This document shows, one piece after another, positions 60,841 to 64,000 of a stretch of DNA of 64,000 bases; position 1 is the stretch's first letter, and each line of letters starts with the position of its first letter. Under the pieces are notes generated by a model that was given only the letters and a program-made list of their open reading frames with translations, was not told where the DNA came from and searched no databases. The translations under genes were made by a program, and so were the position numbers. Origin of the DNA: Boswellia sacra (taxonomy: Eukaryota > Streptophyta > Magnoliopsida > Sapindales > Burseraceae); NCBI GenBank assembly GCA_013180625.2, contig SNVD02006955.1, positions 496,001 to 560,000 of the forward strand, written 5' to 3'.

Positions 60841-63800
60841 CTAGGTGAAAACTGGGCAGCCTTCCACGACAATTCCTTTGGCTGTAGGGCAGGTAGCATA
60901 TGGGCACCCATCAAGATCATTTCCCCACCAGTCAACACTTATATCTTCTAACCCCAAACAAAAATATATTAGCACACCCATGAATGCAAGTCCAGCGTCC
61001 AGTGACCCAGAAAGAACATAATTGTAACGCTGCCACATGTCCGGTCGATACCTATATACAACAAAACCTGAAAGGAAACCCATAATAATCCAAGTTGTGT
61101 AGTTAACAGCTGTAGCTGGTGGCATCATTCCTGTGGCACCAATCAATACTGGCATGTTTATGAGTCTAATCCATTCTTGGTTAGGAAACGCCCTAGCGGC
61201 CAACCACACAAGTATAGGAGCAATTGCTCCACCTAGGAAAAACCAATTGATAGCTTCATAAGTCCCCAAATCTCCAAAAATTCTGCGTGGTCCAATCAGT
61301 CCCCATATAACTGATGCATCGTAGAAGACTGTGTCACTAGGGCAAGTCCACACACTGTTGGCAGCTGTTGTGTCACAGATGTTGGGTATGGTATCCATTA
61401 GCCACCATGCAGTTCCCAAATACACAATGCAGGCTATGACAGTTCCTACAATCTATTAATATATACAGATGTCAAAGATTGTTATTGACAATTTATATGA
61501 ATGAAATAGGGTCTGGCAATGTAAGCTAACCTGTGCCATGAACATTGTCCTAGGAGGAATTTTCATATAATGGCCAAGCTTGAAGTCTTGCAGGAAGGTG
61601 ACTGCTTGTGTCATACTTATGTACCCGTAAACCTTGAAGCACATATTAGCAACCGGATACCCTGGGTAAATGTACCCAATTATGTACTCGGTTATAATGT
61701 TCAAGCCTGGTGTCTGTCATATACATTAGATCGATATCTAAATAAGCTTAAGAATGAGAAGAATTAATAGAAAATGCTTGCAGAAACTCTTTATCTACAA
61801 AACTAATGCGTTCAAAATCTTCAGTATATATAACCTGATTTGTGATGGCTGTAATGATTCCAATGGGAAGAGTGAATACTATAGCGATTGCACATGCTAG
61901 CAGAACACCCCACCACGGCAACTGAAGCTGGTCATTGTAATACTCACAAGCAAAGATGGTGAGTGCTACATTTATCAAAAGAATGCACACAAACCACCAT
62001 TCGGGCACTTGCTTATACCTTCTCATGAGTCTAGTGTGTATATCCATTCCTTTATCTTGAAAACTTGCTTTGCTTTGCTCCCATATTTCTCTGCGTTTTG
62101 CGGCTAATTTGAGATTTGATGTACATGATACGTATATATCAAAATTGTAATGCTATAGATTTCAGCAGGGTTGGTGGTCTACGTACCTTCCATGAAACAA
62201 CGCTACATGTACAATTGTGGCAGTAAGTGCAGCGAAACCAACACCATAAGTCATGGCAAAGAATGTGCTCAAGTAAAGTGGCCCTTCTCGTTCATAGGCC
62301 GCAAGGTCAAGGTGGAAGTTAGAGTCAATGATGGACGAAATGTTGTATTCTTGGCCAGTTGAAGTGAAAAGATCATCGGAAAATATTGGGAAGGTTTTGG
62401 CCTTGTAGACATTAAGCCAATAGCATATAGGAGTCAAAACATACATAACGAAAACAAATCCTACTGCAACGTTAGCTGTGGCAAACCATGGGCTTGCAAG
62501 TGGGCTTCCGAGGTAGGACGAGATGGTGGACCAGTCAATTCCTAGAGCACCAATTCCAAGCCCATAAAGGCCTGAACCGAGTTGTTGGGCTAGCACGGAT
62601 TTGGGAAAGATCCAGCAAATCCAAGAGAGCGAAGTTAGCATTTCGAAGAGGTAGCCAGGGAAGACGTAGTAAGCAAAGCTACAAATGAAAGCGATAAGGA
62701 AGAATTGGGTTCGTGTTACACCACCCTTGGGCCGTTTCTCTTTCTCATGCAGTGCCCTGCAACAGAAGTGTGGCTCTGTGTCATTTTACAGGCCCAAATA
62801 GGACTCTAGGAGCCCACAAATAAGCTACTTAGAATATAAAATTTCACTTTCTAATAATGCGTGAACTTATCGAAAGAATTTTTGGTGTAATGAAAATGAA
62901 CGCTGTGTCTAAAAGTCTCAAAGCTTAGTCGGTGGACTATCATCAGGCCATGCCAGCATAATATAAAGTCATAAATAACCTTGAAAGCCTCAGCTAGCTG
63001 TAACAGGAGTCTATTTATGACCTCTAGCTTGAAAGCCATCAAATTCAGACTACTAATATTTGCCTTCTATTTGATGCCAAATTGAAATAACGAAACCAGG
63101 GAATCTATTTCTAAGATTGCAGTTGCATGACAATTTTGTTAAGTTTGCTACTTCTCTAAAAATGTAAAGTGATAAATTTAACATTGTATCAAAGTAATCA
63201 TAACAAAAAAATCACGTGTTGTATTATTTAAAAATGATTGAAAAACTTAGTACACAAACTAAATTACCTGAATAAAGAGACTTGAACAAGATTTGCTGGC
63301 CACCACATTGCTGCTGGTTCCACCAGATACTTTCTGAATATCCCGGCCCATCCAAATCCCAGCACCTACCATTCAAACCCACCATTACCAAACCCGCATT
63401 AACTCTAGCTAACATTCCCAAAAGTTGCCGTTGGAAATTAAATAAAAGAGGAACCAACCTGTGTGGTGAAGACAACGAGAAGGGAAACGAAGAAGGTGAT
63501 GTGTTTCTTGTAAAAGACCTTAACAACAGTAACAATGTAAATAGCATAAACGCTGCCAGCTCCAGAGTTGGCAAAGATGGTGATAAGAACATGTTCTTTG
63601 ACATTGAAAGGTCCAGGATTGAGCGTAAACTCCCAAGGAGTCCCTTTAAAGAAGACACGGTCTGTGATTTTTGCAGCCATTAATCGGCCAAGAGGCACCA
63701 CAGCAATTTGAGCTGAAATGGCTGAGATTGTAAGAGGTTCTGTGCGGTACCAAAAGAACATGTTTAAAAACGATAGGAGGACACACGAGAGGCTTCCCAA

Positions 63801-64000
63801 GACCCACATTCGAAATGTGAGGACTGGCAGAGAAGGGTCATCTGTGGTAGGTACGGTTAAAGCAACCTGTGGGACGGGTGAATTCTCTTCAGGTTCTTGA
63901 TAATCTTGGGTTTGGTTAATCTCTGATTGGGATTTTGAGGCTAAACCTTGTGATGAAGACGATGAGGATGATGCTTTGTTACTGATAGTGTCTATATCTG
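60841..64000 (-). CDS. OPT-family oligopeptide transporter, 5' end cut by the window
   Basis: Proton-coupled peptide transporter of the OPT (not YSL) branch. Plant members carry tetra/pentapeptides, glutathione or metal chelates. The visible part is about 753 residues from six minus-strand exons: 64000-63459 (start missing), 63365-63268, 62756-62187, 62090-61835, 61713-61531 and 61452-60841. Diagnostic motifs are NPG ([12 protein letters not shown]) and KIPPR ([11 protein letters not shown]). Other family segments are [65 protein letters not shown] and the C-terminal [16 protein letters not shown]. The open start has Ser-rich and acidic residues ([22 protein letters not shown]), typical of the first 60 residues, so only a few codons are missing. 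Same superfamily as the YSL gene at 17.7 kb. Confidence 0.94.

Noticed and set aside
1..64000. CRISPR array, operon or phage-like system
   Set aside because: No regularly spaced repeats with unique spacers; genes have spliceosomal introns and eukaryotic families throughout.

Overview
This window reads as nuclear DNA of a dicot plant. Genes carry many GT-AG introns, intergenic DNA is AT-rich, and the families are plant-specific or typically plant: YSL and OPT transporters, an early nodulin-like phytocyanin, DUF538, and the m6A writer MTA. Small hAT-like and MITE elements and degenerate LINE pieces lie between genes. Protein style suggests a woody rosid, possibly Citrus; that is recollection, not proof.

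Layout. 1-3.1 kb: no gene, one snap-back MITE. 3.1-6.4 kb (-): EMB8-like alpha/beta hydrolase, 8 exons, followed upstream by two hAT-like elements (6.55-7.35 and 7.71-8.18 kb), the second holding a nested MITE and a 39-bp minisatellite. 10.0-10.5 kb (-): single-exon DUF538 protein. 13.5-17.0 kb (+): a small glycine-rich membrane microprotein, then a TBC Rab-GAP. 17.7-20.6 kb (-): YSL metal-nicotianamine transporter. 24.7-25.5 kb (+): At1g01500-like protein. 27.9-35.1 kb (+): 21-exon STE20/OSR1-like kinase. 35.8-36.35 kb (-): LINE RNase H remnant. 37.0-38.8 kb (+) and 39.7-41.25 kb (-): two probable plastid membrane proteins of unknown function, convergent. 42.0-45.3 kb (+): MYG1 nuclease. 45.6-46.7 and 47.6-48.4 kb (+): tandem intronless HpcH/HpaI-type aldolases, one with a transit peptide and one without. 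49.2-52.7 kb (+): MFSD5/MOT2-type molybdate transporter. 53.06-53.6 kb (-): LINE 3' end. 54.6-55.3 kb (+): early nodulin-like protein. 56.1-60.0 kb (-): MTA. 60.8 kb to the window end (-): OPT oligopeptide transporter, 5' end cut by the window.

The genes do not form an operon or an obvious pathway. Loose links are two members of the OPT superfamily (YSL and OPT), and several organelle-targeted products next to each other (37-47 kb). Exon borders were placed by hand using GT/AG sites, reading frame and family similarity; for every multi-exon gene the summed exon lengths are divisible by three (the OPT model runs off the window edge). No prokaryote-type system, CRISPR array, rRNA or convincing tRNA was seen, and I found no clear undescribed system. 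The observations most worth checking are the RFxV-containing kinase tail, the differential targeting of the aldolase pair, the microprotein ahead of the Rab-GAP, and a 44-bp duplication that rewrites a stop codon.
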